Shown here one piece after another: positions 1 to 10,840 of a stretch of DNA of 64,000 bases. The DNA lies in assembly GCA_037013495.1 (NCBI GenBank), contig CM072812.1:77483840-77547839 (forward strand), read 5' to 3'. Positions within the stretch are counted from its first letter, which is position 1. Each line of letters opens with the position of its first letter. Under the pieces are notes generated by a model. That model was not told the DNA's origin. It saw nothing but the letters and a program-made list of their open reading frames with translations, and ran no database searches. The DNA comes from Hippophae tibetana. Its lineage: Eukaryota > Streptophyta > Magnoliopsida > Rosales > Elaeagnaceae. A program made the translations under genes and the position numbers.

Positions 1-544
1 GTTTCTTTTTGATAGATCGATCAAAGACGATTAAATTACTCATAAGGTGGAATTGGAGTCTGAGACACAAAGTAAGAGACAAGTACTTTGGTTATTATTC
101 AATTAATTAATTTTATATAGTTACAAAAGTGCCATCGAATCATTTTCTTGATTAAGACAAGATTAATATATTTAATTATGTTTCGTGCTTGCTTATTATT
201 ATCTATAAATAATTAATGACCAATATAGTCACTTCTTCTAGTAGCAAAATCAATCTGATATTCTCTCTTATTCTTCTTATTCATTACTTTATTCATCTTT
301 TACTAATTTTTCAGAGTGTAAAATTGATACACATTTTAAAATAATAAATATAATAGAAGAGATATCGAAGAAATATCTAGAAAAAATATTTGAAAAAGAT
401 TCTATATTTTCTATAAATATACCTAAATCTATTAAATAATAATTAAAAAAATTGAAATTACATGTTTGAAAATATTTTAAAAATAATATTAAAGAAAAAA
501 TATATGGATTAATGTAAAAGAAATATTTATAACCACAATAACTA
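1..544. other. AT-rich intergenic DNA
   Basis: No open frame, RNA gene or transposon end was recognised. The stretch is very AT-rich with many short poly-A and poly-T runs. Confidence 0.5.
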
Positions 545-1105
545 TTGTTAGACTCGAGTCTAACTCCACCTCAAAACTTAAGTTATGAGATGAAGGTTTG
601 ATTGAGTCGAGAGAGATCCTGGTTGGTACTGATCCGAATTTACGGCACAGAGTGCACCGTCGGTGAGGTTAGCCAGAGCATTGACAACTCTAACTTCACC
701 TTACAATTTAAGTTATAAAGTGAAAGATTGTTCAAACTTATGTTTCGTATAGCGTAAGAAATGTCCCTAGCTAATGTGGGACTTAACATTTCCCCACACA
801 CATCGGCTAAAGTCCAGATTTATGGCACGAGGGCCGATGTGGGTTAGGGAACCAACTTTGATATTATGTTAGACTCGACTCTAATTACACCTCAAAACTT
901 AAGTTATGAGTTGGAGGTTTGATTGAGCCGAGAAAGATCCTGGTCGATACTAGTCTGAATTTACGGCACAAAACGCACTGTCAGGGAGATTGGTTAGACC
1001 ATTAACAACCCTAACTTCACTTTATAATTTAAGTTATAAGATAAAGAATTATTCAAGCTTATATGTGCAACGAAAGAAGTATCCCTAATCAATATGAGAC
1101 TTAAC
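545..1105. repeat. Dispersed repeat in two tandem copies
   Basis: Two diverged direct copies of a unit of about 240 bases (about 545-789 and 867-1105) are separated by a 77-base spacer. Both begin GTTAGACTCGA and share CCTCAAAACTTAAGTTATGA, a block around ATTTACGGCACA, and an end near GACTTAAC. Neither copy codes for protein. The spacer ends with an ACCAACTTTGATATTATG phrase. I know no family name; it looks like a fragment of a dispersed non-coding plant repeat. Confidence 0.7.
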
Positions 1106-3020
1106 AATTATAATTAAACCTGTTATATCTTGTAATATTAAGCTTATAAGGTGACATGTTTGGAGCTTAAATAATGATATTTTATTATATTTTTTAAAAT
1201 ATTTTTCAAGTTTATTCGTATGATCATATTCTAAACTATCCAATATCACTTTATCTAATTCATACACAAATTATATCAAATATTAACATGCTATTGATGT
1301 TTTAGTAACTAAATTCACGTATTTTTAATATTATAAAATAATTAATTTATTTTTAAATTTTTTTAAATTTATTAAATCTAATAAATGTATAAAAGGATAA
1401 TTATATATTTTTCTAATAATTTAAGTTGTTGTAAGTATTAATTTTTCGATAACTTTTAATATACTATTAGAATTGATGATACTATTCAAGATCTAACAAT
1501 TTAAATTATTGAATTTTAAGTATTTAATTTATATAAAACATAAAAATAACACTTATTAATGAATGATAAATAACTTAATGAATTTAAGCATTTTCAATTC
1601 CTCAATTGCTAAGATGGTAGAAATGTCGTTTTAGAAATCTTGATGACATTGAAGTTGCCTCGATTAGACAAATAAAAGCAACAATATACCATCCAATATA
1701 TATCCTCCTCGTGCACTTATTGAATGGTATTATCAAAGTGATGCACCGTCAAAATAGTAACATGGCACATCAAACTTTCTTTATATCCATTTAGTTATTT
1801 TTATGTGTTTATAATAATATCATTTGTATATATAGTAAGTTTGTAATAATTATAATTAATGTAATAAATAATTATTTATTTATTAAAATAATAAAATTTA
1901 TTTATTTAAATTTATAATTAACTATTACATCAATTATAATAAAATCAAAAATTATAATAAATAGAATTTTTCTTATAATAATACAACTACAAATTAAAAC
2001 TGTTTTTTTCCTTCTTTTTCTAAGTAGTGCTCAATGACCATGATCATGCATTATAAATCTTTACTTATTTATGTTTTTAAATGCAAACTGTCATTTAATA
2101 CAGTGATAAATATTTGGCATATTTATAGACACAGTATTGATTCGCAACATTTGGTCTAAAAAAGCTTTTTAAAACTATATTCCCTTTTAGCTTCAATGAA
2201 TATATATATATATACTTTCTCATATTATAATTTTATACCATATACTAAATATCATGTCTTACAGAAAGGGAAAAAATAGATGAAGCCAAGGTGTCTTTCA
2301 ATTATATTTACTCAAACCTATTTTGTAGGTGAATTTTTTTCACTAAAACTAATTAAGCTTGTATATGCTTGTGTGAGTATGGTTGCATGTGTGTAACTCT
2401 TACTCAAAAACAAAAACCAAAAATCCGTTTAACACTCTTGATTAATGCTCAATAAAACAAATGTAAGATTTTGTTAGTCATCTAATTTTAATCAATTTAC
2501 ACTTTACTTTTGTAAATATTAAGGTAAATACATTTAATGATTTTAATTCAATAATTTAAAGTTTGAGTAAATTATCTAATTTTAAAAATATATACCTATC
2601 ATTTTATTAAATGGTTTTCATGAATCAAATCAAAATATTATTAAAAAAAGAGTGATAGTGAAAAAAAAACAATATCTAAAGCATTTTTTGACAGTAAATT
2701 CAAAGACCCCACCATTACGATTCTCACGGAATGAAAGAGCATTTCTTATATTTTCCAAACGAGAAAATCATTCTAAAGGTTGTGAAGATGTCTGATCTAG
2801 ATCCAACATTTTGGCATCATATACTGTATATAGACTTTATAATTTTCAAACAAAATTAATCAATTAATATCTTTGATTGGGCATTTCTGCTTTATGTCCT
2901 CTTCAAAGGGTCTTTGTTGGACTTAACAACCCAAACGACCCTATATACATTCTTCCCTAAAATCCTTTTCTAAGTTTTAATACATATACACCATATGAGA
3001 TTTGACATGTCAGTTGTCTC

Positions 3021-3023
<3 letters not shown>
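1106..3023. other. AT-rich intergenic DNA, no gene seen
   Basis: No reading frame with codon structure or domain similarity, no tRNA-like fold and no clear transposon terminus was found. Short (TA)n tracts occur, for example near 2201. Confidence 0.5.

Positions 3024-3062
<39 letters not shown>
3024..3062. repeat. (TC)n microsatellite
   Basis: An uninterrupted run of about 19 TC dinucleotides. Read on the minus strand it gives the Arg-Glu repeats of two short spurious frames. Confidence 0.95.
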
Positions 3063-3065
<3 letters not shown>

Positions 3066-3524
3066 CCTCCCAAAAAGTTTGTCTCTCATCTGCCATATTA
3101 CATAGATGGGCCACCGAAAACCACTTTCGGCAGTGGTCCAATTTTTGAGCCCAAATTTCAACGAGTGGATTGGTGCTCATAGTCACTTGCAAGGCCCAAT
3201 TGCCCATTCAACAGCCGTAATATCAACATGCACAGTACACAGATTTTTATTTTATTTTATTTTATGAAATTATATAAAATAATGCACATACAAATTATAA
3301 TAACAAACATAAAATGATGACACAATAATATTAAACTTAATCGAATTAGACAAAATTAAACATTTAACAAGTCTTAATGGACTAATAAGTCCTTTGAAAT
3401 ATACACTAACATATATGAATTTCATCTCCTTTTAAGGCTCAAAAAAATCAAAAATACTCTTAAGGTTTAAGTAATTTTCAAAAATGCTCTTAGAGTTTTA
3501 GTTAAAAAAAACATTTTCAAATTG
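3063..3524. other. Intergenic DNA left of the viral insertion
   Basis: It contains TGGGCC near 3109 and GGCCCA near 3193, which resemble plant site II promoter elements, but no gene is visible beside them. The final 100 bases are A-rich. Confidence 0.35.
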
Positions 3525-3833
3525 AAAGAAGAAAAAATAAACCAATAAATAATAGACATAGACAAAGAAAATATCTCAGAATGTTTTTCACAAGAAATAG
3601 TAATAAGTAAAAAAAATTCAAAATTATAATATATTTAAAAACGCATTATTTTTATTAAGAAAATTATTCTCTAGAAAAAATATAATATATTATGACATAA
3701 GTAATAAAGAAATGAGTTTTAAGATTACAGATACAAAATGAAGATATAATATATCATTAATTGATAAATAAACTATATTAAACAAGGTATCAAAATTTCC
3801 TCATAAAGATAAAAAAATGGATACATCCATTTA

Positions 3834-4340
3834 GGAGGAATTCAAATATTAATAAAAACTAATTTTAGAGAAGAAATAGATACACTAATAAAAATAACAT
3901 TATTGGATAACAGAATAATAAATAGGTAAGATTCCTTATTACAAATGATTTATGATAATTTAGGATACCAAAAGTTAAAATTTATAGTATATCCTAGATT
4001 TGCTATAAATATACATAATAAAAATCTAAATCAAGTATTAAGTCTAGCTTATGAATTTGAAAGAGGAGATTTAATGAAAGTTATCTAGTAGCATATTCTT
4101 TAACAAATAGTCATAATAGTTCAATATATGAACAAAATAAATTTATAAAAATAGACAAAACTTTTAAGGAACTTGGACAAATAATAAAATCAAAAATACT
4201 AACAGCTTTGAAATACAAGAAGAATGGAAATTATATATTAAAGAAAAACCCTTGATAGCAGGAAGAAAAAGTAATGTTGTTAAAACTAATAGTATATCAA
4301 GATTTACTTTTATAGACCATGAAGAAGAAACCTCTAACTA
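3834..4340 (+). pseudogene. Viral movement-protein region, degenerate
   Basis: Fragments in mixed frames match the 30K movement-protein superfamily of caulimovirids: a stretch ending REEIDT, then a LLDNRI block, a YQKLKF..YPRFAI block near 3970-4010, and a LNQVLSLAYEFERGD block near 4030-4070. In the family this protein directs cell-to-cell movement through plasmodesmata. Stop codons interrupt it around 3927 and 4087. The identification rests on the order and spacing of these blocks; the copy cannot make a full product. Confidence 0.75.
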
Positions 4341-5100
4341 AAAAGAAGTTAAAAAACTAGAAAATGAAGTTAAAATAATGAAGGCTAGTGGAAAATAATA
4401 GTTCATGATTGTATATTGGTGGAAAATAATGTTTAGAGATAAAATAAAAATAATATGTATTTAGAAGTAAATGGAAGCCTAGTAGATGTAGCAAAAAATC
4501 AAGCAACATTATTTGAAATTGTGCAATTATTAACAGAAGAAATAGATTTAGTCTAAAAATCAAACAAAAAATATTTATAGGAAATAATAGATATACAAAA
4601 AGAATTAATAAAGAAAATAAAGGAATGTAGTTATAATAAACTACAACAAGATATGCACAAGAAATTTTTAAAACTAAGAAAAGATGTATACAACATACAT
4701 AAGAATAATGAAATAATAGGTTATAAATATGATACCTTAGAAAGATTAAAAGAAGAACCACCAAGGAGATCAGATTCTCTAATTCCTAAAAATGAGGAAC
4801 AATCTAAGAATAATGAGATAATTCTAATTTAATGGAATATAGAAAAGAATTAGAAAGAAAATTCATGGACCTTGAAAATAGAGAAATAGAAACATTGATC
4901 ATTTTATTGACATTAACTAATGAAGAAATAGAAGAATATTACAATGAAAAAGTTTGTACTAACAAAGAAGATGATGATATGACAATAATCAATGAAATTA
5001 ATTTTGAACCAGAAAACATAACCTCAAAAGGTCATATGAAACCAATTTTATTATTAGTTCCTTTACCAAGAAGGAACATCTGACCCACATAAGGAAGAAA
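4341..5100 (+). pseudogene. Viral polyprotein linker region, charged and coiled-coil-like
   Basis: This is a Lys/Glu/Asn-rich region between the movement and coat regions. The clearest open piece is 4832-5083, with acidic helical stretches typical of spacers ahead of caulimovirid coat proteins. Several stops occur upstream of it. No domain was recognised. Confidence 0.55.
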
Positions 5101-6231
5101 AAAATAGGTAAAGAATAGAACAACCTGATACCACGTATAGAAGAAGACAACCACATAATATGGAGTAAGGGTTGCATTGGGGAACTAGAGGTAGTATTCT
5201 AACAGAGTTCAAACTCCATGATAATTATAAATTTGAACTTTTAGATTTAGATTGTATAAGAGATAGGAAAAAAGTCTTAGATGAATAGGCTAGTGGAATG
5301 AGTGTATTTATACAAACTTCTCAAACTATACAAACAAATCCTTCAACCTATAGAGTGCTTATAGCACATAAAATGACAAGAAAGTTTAAAGTTTGGTTTT
5401 CAAACTTAACAGATCAACAATATTTGTTAATACAAGGAAATGCTTTCACAAGAAAAGAATACGTAGATATAATAATAAATGAAATATATAAAGAATTTAT
5501 TGGAAAAGATAAATGAAGGACTATCATTAAATCCAATGAAAATGAAATCAATGTATTACCATAAATTATCACCCTAAATAACTTATAAAAAAATGTTTTT
5601 TCAAAAATTACTTGAAACACTATATAAAACCTTAACAAAAAATTGGGAACAAAGAAATAAAAAAACTATACCAGATACTCTAAAAGGAAGAATACAAAGT
5701 CTTAAAGATTAGATCATTATTAAATGTCAAGAAAGAAAAGAATATAAACAAATAAGAAGAAATGATAAAATTTGTTGTGTGATATAAGAGATATTAGAAT
5801 ACCAAGGAAATATGGATATAATATAAAATCTTATAAACAAAAATATAAATATAAAAATATAAAAGAATTAAAAAATATAAATTCATAAAACAAAATTTTC
5901 AAAAATATAAAAAGAGATTTAATAGATAAAACTACAAGAAAATATATTTTTAAAAAAATAATTATAAACCTTCTGAAAAAAGGAATTATTGTCCTTTAGG
6001 AAAGAAAAAAATGCAGATGTTGGATCTGTAATAATGAAGGACATTATGCTAACGAATGTCCAAGTAAACTTCAACATAAAAAAGAATTTTCACAAAAAAC
6101 AAAAAATCTTAGAAAAAACTTTCAAAATTGAATTAAAATCAATTGAAGAATCTGATATAGATGATACTTATAGTATCCATTTATTGGAAAAAATAACTGA
6201 CTCAAAATATTAACACTCAAATTATAAATAT
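5101..6231 (+). pseudogene. Viral coat-protein region with CCHC zinc knuckle
   Basis: Broken frames hold a capsid-like central part (open at 5298-5516, with KVWFSNLT and an ITRKEYVD-like block) and a basic C-terminal part. The latter carries a complete zinc knuckle at 6018-6059 with spacing C-x2-C-x4-H-x4-C, embedded in Lys-rich sequence. In caulimovirids this knuckle lies in the coat protein and binds nucleic acid. The knuckle frame differs from the open frame 5989-6213. Several stops lie between 5516 and 5990. Confidence 0.78.
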
Positions 6232-6289
6232 TCTTCATCAAAAGATGAATGATTTGTATAATATTACAAATCTAAATAGTATTTACATT

Positions 6290-6690
6290 AAAGTAGGACT
6301 AAAATTTAAAGGGTATAACACTTATCATTTACATGCATATATATATATATACATGAGCTAGTGTCTGTAGCCATTAGATATAATAGTAAAAATTGCTAAT
6401 AATACTACAATAAAACTAAATAAGGTATTAAAAGATACTGATATAATGATATGAGGAGAAAACTTTCACATTTCTTCCATATATCAACAAGAAACAGAAG
6501 TAGATTTGTTAATAGAAAATAATTTCCTAAACTTATATCAACCTTTCATACAACATTCTGACAAAATAAGTCTCACAATCTTAGAATGAGATACCATTTA
6601 TGTTGTAAGAAACGCTTTAACTGTAACAAATCCAATTTTTATGTAACAACATAAAAAACAAAAATATGATAGATAGGAGACCAACAAAAA
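6290..6690 (+). pseudogene. Viral aspartic protease region, active site destroyed
   Basis: The region sits between the knuckle and the RT, where caulimovirids carry a retropepsin. At the expected active-site triplet (6348-6356) the codons read Tyr, Thr and stop, and are followed by Ala-Ser-Val-Cys-Ser (6357-6371). A (TA)n tract of about 16 bases runs directly into this site. The protease could not function. Confidence 0.65.
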
Positions 6691-6749
6691 CCTTATTTAA
6701 AAAATATTTCATTAGATATAGAAGAAAAATAAAATTCTTTTATCAATGA

Positions 6750-7540
6750 AATGCAAGAAGACAAAGCCCTAACAAGTATTAAAAAACTATTAAAAACTGT
6801 AAGTTTAGAAAATCCTTTGAATCCAAAAATAAATAAATCTAAAATAATAATCAACATAAAATTAAGAGATTCTGACAAGATCATAAGAGTAAAACCAATG
6901 ATTTATACTCTAGAAGATAAGATTGAATTTGGAAAACAAATTCAAGAACTTTTGAAATTAAAAATCATAATACTAAGTAATTCATCTCACTCTAGTCCAA
7001 CATTCTTGGCTGAAAAAGAAACTGAATAAAGAAACTATTGATGATAGATACTTCATTCCAAAAAAGGAAGAACTACTATCATTAATAAAAAGAAAAAAAT
7101 ACTTCTCGAGTTTTGATTACAAAAACAAATTTTGGCAAATAAGACGGGACGAAGAATCCCAAAAATTAACATCATTTAATTACCCCCAAGGACAATTCCA
7201 ATAGACAGTTATATCATTTAGATTAAAAAAAACTTCATGTATTTTTTAAAGATATATTGATAACATTTTTAAGAAATTACAAGATATTTGTTGTGTTTAC
7301 ATAGATGATATTTTGGTTTTCAATAATGAATTAAATAAACATTATTTGGATATTATCAATATTTTACAAGAATATAGAAGAGAAAGCATTATACTCTCTG
7401 AAAAGAAAATAGTACTTGCTCAACAAAAAAATAAATACTTAGGGTTGAAAATTGAAGATGGAAAACGTTATCTACAACCTCATATACTAAATAATATTCA
7501 AGGTTTTCCTAATGAATTAAAAGATAAAAACTAATTACAA
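6750..7540 (+). pseudogene. Viral reverse transcriptase region
   Basis: The open piece 6751-7029 has the N-terminal RT blocks (an RVKPMIYT motif, a helix of the EFGKQIQELLKL type, then SSHSSPTFLAEKE). A frame change follows near 7025. The catalytic box Tyr-Ile-Asp-Asp is intact at 7298-7309 and continues in frame into the C-terminal fingers and palm piece that ends at 7534. In the virus this enzyme copies pregenomic RNA into DNA. The nucleotidyl-transfer aspartates survive although the gene is broken by at least two frameshifts and stops near 7201 and 7248. Confidence 0.85.
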
Positions 7541-7559
7541 AGATTTTTAGGATGTTTAA

Positions 7560-8124
7560 CATATGTAGAAATATATATCAAGAAACTTGAAGAAATGAGA
7601 AAACCATTACAAGCAAAATTGAAAAAAGATCATATTTGGAAATGGAGAGAAGAAGATACTCTATATATGGATAGAGTAAAAGCAAAGGTAAAAAATTTAC
7701 CAACTTTATACCATCCAGGACGAGATGATAAGATGATAATTGAAACATATGTTTCACAAGAATATTGGGAGCAATTCTTAAAGCAAGAGTAGATGACAAA
7801 GATAAATATCTTTGTAGATATACATCAGAATCTTTTCAAGATTCATAATTAAATTATCATATTAATGAAAAAAAAAATATTTAACTATTAAAAAAACTAT
7901 TAAGAAATTTGCAATATATAAGCTTCAGATTCATTGTTAGAACAGATAACAATAATTTTAGCTATTTCTTAAGAACTAATATTGCAGATGATTACAGATA
8001 AGAAAGACTAATTAGATGACAACAATGGTTCAACCATTACAATTTTGATATTGAACATCTTTCAGGACATAAAAATAACTTAATTGATGCTCTTACCATA
8101 GAATTAGCACCTCTAACTATTTTT
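7560..8124 (+). pseudogene. Viral RNase H region
   Basis: It follows the RT and contains an open connection-like piece (7595-7792). The C-terminal RNase H signature is an RTDN block near 7939, then FDIEHLSGHKNNLIDALT at about 8043-8096. RNase H removes the RNA template during reverse transcription. Stops near 7847, 7999 and 8019 break it. The last frame continues without a stop into the coiled-coil segment at 8125. Confidence 0.75.
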
Positions 8125-9330
8125 ATGCTTTCAAGAATGGAGCATCTTGGTATCAAAATCAAGATAAAAGAAAAGGAGATAAAAATCCTACAAGAACAAC
8201 TCGAGCTGTTATATCTCGAGAAATCTCTTATGGAAACAAGAAAGAAACAAGAACTTAATTGTTCAAACGAGGAAACTTCATTGAAAAAGGAAGAACCTAA
8301 CATTTCACAAAATATTTTTGAAACCACAACAAAGCTCAATTACGTAGATAAGGTAGAAAAAGAATAGAAAAAAGTTTATATGGTCTATAATGGCCAAAAC
8401 CAAGAATTTATAACAATTGGATAGAAGCTAGCAAATCTATTCTAGGAATTAATGGAGTAACTCATAGAGCCGTCACTAACAAAATAAAAGCTAAAGGTAA
8501 TTATGTCAACTACAAAACACCAAAACTAATAACTCTAGAAGAGATAGTAAGAAAATATTCTGCAGCACTACAACAACAACCAACAACTCCAAACAGATTG
8601 ATAAATCTTGAAAAGATAACAAGACCTCCAATACTATTTAGAGAAACATCTCCTCCAATGAGATCAAAAATAGTAAAACATTCAGTAGTATTCAGGAAGA
8701 CATCTCCTAGAACTACTCCAATCATTAAAGATGAAAATGACCAATATAGACACCTCAACAACCACAATGGTTGAGTCTATATAATTTGGCCAAAAAATCT
8801 ACCCAAGAACATATTGAAGATATGAAATTCTATACTACAAACAAGAAATTTCCTATAGGAAGCAAATTCAATATATTCGAAGAAGCTGATCCAATATTTG
8901 TGTATAAAACATTTCATGCAGGACTAATAAAAAATATATATTCAGGAATTAATTTAAATGAGTTCAATTATTTCTCAAAAAATTCTAAAAGAGCAATCAA
9001 GAATTTTAGAAGAAAAATTAAAACAGGTGATAAACCTGTTTATCTTAGATTTTTCAATTCATTAATGGACTGAAATGAGAAAGGAAGTATTAGTCCCTAC
9101 CACTTCATTAAGATAAGAATTTCCAACACAAACAGAGAAGTTTCCAAACCAATGGCATTTCTAGAAAAAGAATTCAACACAAAAGAACTCTGTGTATTAA
9201 AAGGTCAAATGCTAAGCCAAATTTACTATAAACTCGAGAAGATTGACATTTCTACTGAGATTAAAGTAAATTATTGAACTAGTAAAGTCATCATCATTTC
9301 CCACAGTAGCATGACTCTGTCATAAGATGG
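8125..9330 (+). pseudogene. Viral ORF2 region with viroplasmin / RNase H1-N-like block
   Basis: It begins with a Lys/Glu-rich coiled-coil segment (8125-8367). Next is a block resembling the Cauli_VI / RNase H1 N-terminal fold (PF01693): VYMVYNG at 8374-8394, then P-R-I-Y-N-N-W at 8400-8420 and ILGINGVTH just after, with one frameshift between the halves. A Pro/Thr-rich linker (8510-8760) leads to a well-preserved segment (8771-9073) containing FPIGSKFNIFEEADP and VYKTFHAGLIKNIYSG. In caulimoviruses the viroplasmin block belongs to the inclusion-body and translation transactivator protein; a similar role here is inference. The C-terminal segment is not recognised. Confidence 0.6.
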
Positions 9331-9693
9331 TAAAAAAATCACCAAATATGAAATTAATTTTAATTACAACAACCTAAAAATTAGTCAAGAAACAAAGAAC
9401 AAAGAAGGTATTATATTTCTATGCCAAAAAAGCCACCAAAGATCACAAATGCATTCTCTGCATCAAACACCGAGAAGATGAAGATGTATCATCATCAACG
9501 TCATCAAAGGAACCATTGGTAGAAAATGACAAAGAAAAATAAGAAAAAAACTGTCGACAGAAGACTACAACGTCTTAGTTGGCAGCATGTGCCAAGAAAA
9601 AAAGTAATAACTATCCTTTAAAGTAGAAAAGTAGATGAATTATTAAAACAAGGATAAAATAATAATTTATCTTGTAAACAAAAATTCTTTGTT

Positions 9694-9703
9694 CTATAAA
9701 AGG
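9694..9703 (+). promoter_or_regulatory. TATA box of the viral promoter
   Basis: CTATAAAAGG lies just after ORF2, in the position of the caulimovirid pregenomic-RNA promoter. Downstream is a leader-like sequence, and AATAAA follows about 200 bases later, as expected for a terminally redundant viral RNA. Confidence 0.7.
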
Positions 9704-9893
9704 AACCCTTATTATCATTTCAGAATACACGAATACATAGAAATTCAGAGCTCTCTACTCTGAAACACTAGCATAAAAAACTTCTATCTAGAAATCTCAA
9801 AACCAATAATGTTATAACCAGTAATTATGAACGACTAAGCACCCCTTTCAAGGTTCTTAGTTGGCATTAAGTTGTAATAATTATTATTCTATG

Positions 9894-9899
9894 AATAAA
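9894..9899 (+). terminator. Viral poly-A signal
   Basis: AATAAA lies about 195 bases downstream of the viral TATA box, matching the short distance that produces the R redundancy of pararetroviral RNA. Confidence 0.55.
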
Positions 9900-10039
9900 A
9901 TAGAGTTCAATTACTCTTCTTTACTAAGTCAACTATTTGACACCATTTATGTATGAGTTCAAAAGGTTCACTGTTGACAAGAGGGCGTTGAGATTTGAAC
10001 AAAACTAAGACATAACAAATGTAACAAAAGAAGACGAAC

Positions 10040-10840
10040 AAAAGGAAAGACCATAGTAGACCCATCAAATTCAGGTATAATAATTATAAATTTAAGCCAA
10101 TTAAAAATCTTGATTTTTTAAATATTTGCTTATAACAAGACATAATATTACTAAAACAGGAAAATGAAATTTTTTTTAGAAATAAACAACAAATAATTCC
10201 AATAGAAATCAAAGATAAAAATCTAATCTTATTAGAAACATTTAATAAAGGTTATCTTTATTGTTTAAATGAATATTTTAAAAATAAAGATTATGAATCT
10301 TGTTTTGAAAATTTTAAAAGATTTAACACCTTATTAAATATCTATATAGATTATATTAAAGTTATTACAAGCATCATAGACCATCATATTTCAATGACAT
10401 TAAAAAACTATTTTAGTCAAAAATATGTGAGAATAAAAGGAAAAAGAATTCAACAACTTAATGTTTGGATATTACTTCTTTAAAAATTATAAATACATTG
10501 TATGTACACAAGAAAAACTTGATTATCTACTACAAATATGGCAAAATAATATATATTCAACACATATAATTTATCAAGATAATATTCTATGAACATTGAA
10601 TCATTAGTACATAAATTAGAACTATTAGATTTAACAAATAAAAGAGTAATTTTTAATTTTAAAAGATAATTAATAGATTCAGAATTATAATTAAACAACC
10701 AACATAATGAATATCATAATATACTATGCAATTGTAATGAATATAGAAGAAAATTAAACTTATACAGAAAAATAATCAGTTTTTTAAACAAATTATTACC
10801 TTCAATAAATAGACAAAGACCATTAATTAAGTTAATTTAA
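10040..10840 (+). pseudogene. N-terminal region of the viral polyprotein (permuted end)
   Basis: After the leader comes a Lys/Ile/Asn-rich coding-like region with long open stretches (an ILLETFNKGYLYCLNEYF block near 10229-10276, YFSQKYVRIKGKR near 10411-10449) and a cysteine- and Tyr-rich end near 10725-10800. Its composition matches the viral block and not the host DNA that begins at about 10841. It sits where the start of ORF1 lies after the leader. No domain was recognised; stops begin near 10481. Confidence 0.6.

Larger units (their letters stand above)
3525..10840 (+). mobile_element. Degenerate endogenous pararetrovirus (Caulimoviridae), permuted whole genome
   Basis: About 7.3 kb of A-rich sequence carries recognisable remnants of a plant pararetrovirus, all on the plus strand. 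The order is 30K-type movement protein, coat protein with zinc knuckle, aspartic protease, RT with an intact YIDD box, RNase H, a second ORF, a promoter with TATA box, a poly-A signal, and then the N-terminal part of the polyprotein. There is no integrase and no LTR. The gene order is that of a circular genome opened between the N-terminal and movement-protein regions, so the copy is a single circularly permuted genome equivalent. One polyprotein with a downstream ORF2 resembles florendovirus or petuvirus-like viruses (inference). Dozens of stops and frameshifts make it non-coding today. Boundaries are uncertain by about 50 bases. Confidence 0.88.

Noticed and set aside
2970..3207. Two overlapping minus-strand frames with Arg-Glu repeats
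   Set aside because: The repeats are the translated (TC)n microsatellite; there is no conserved sequence around them.
4357..4764. 135-residue minus-strand frame rich in Leu, Ile, Phe and Tyr
   Set aside because: It is antisense to the A-rich viral coding region; such complements always look hydrophobic.
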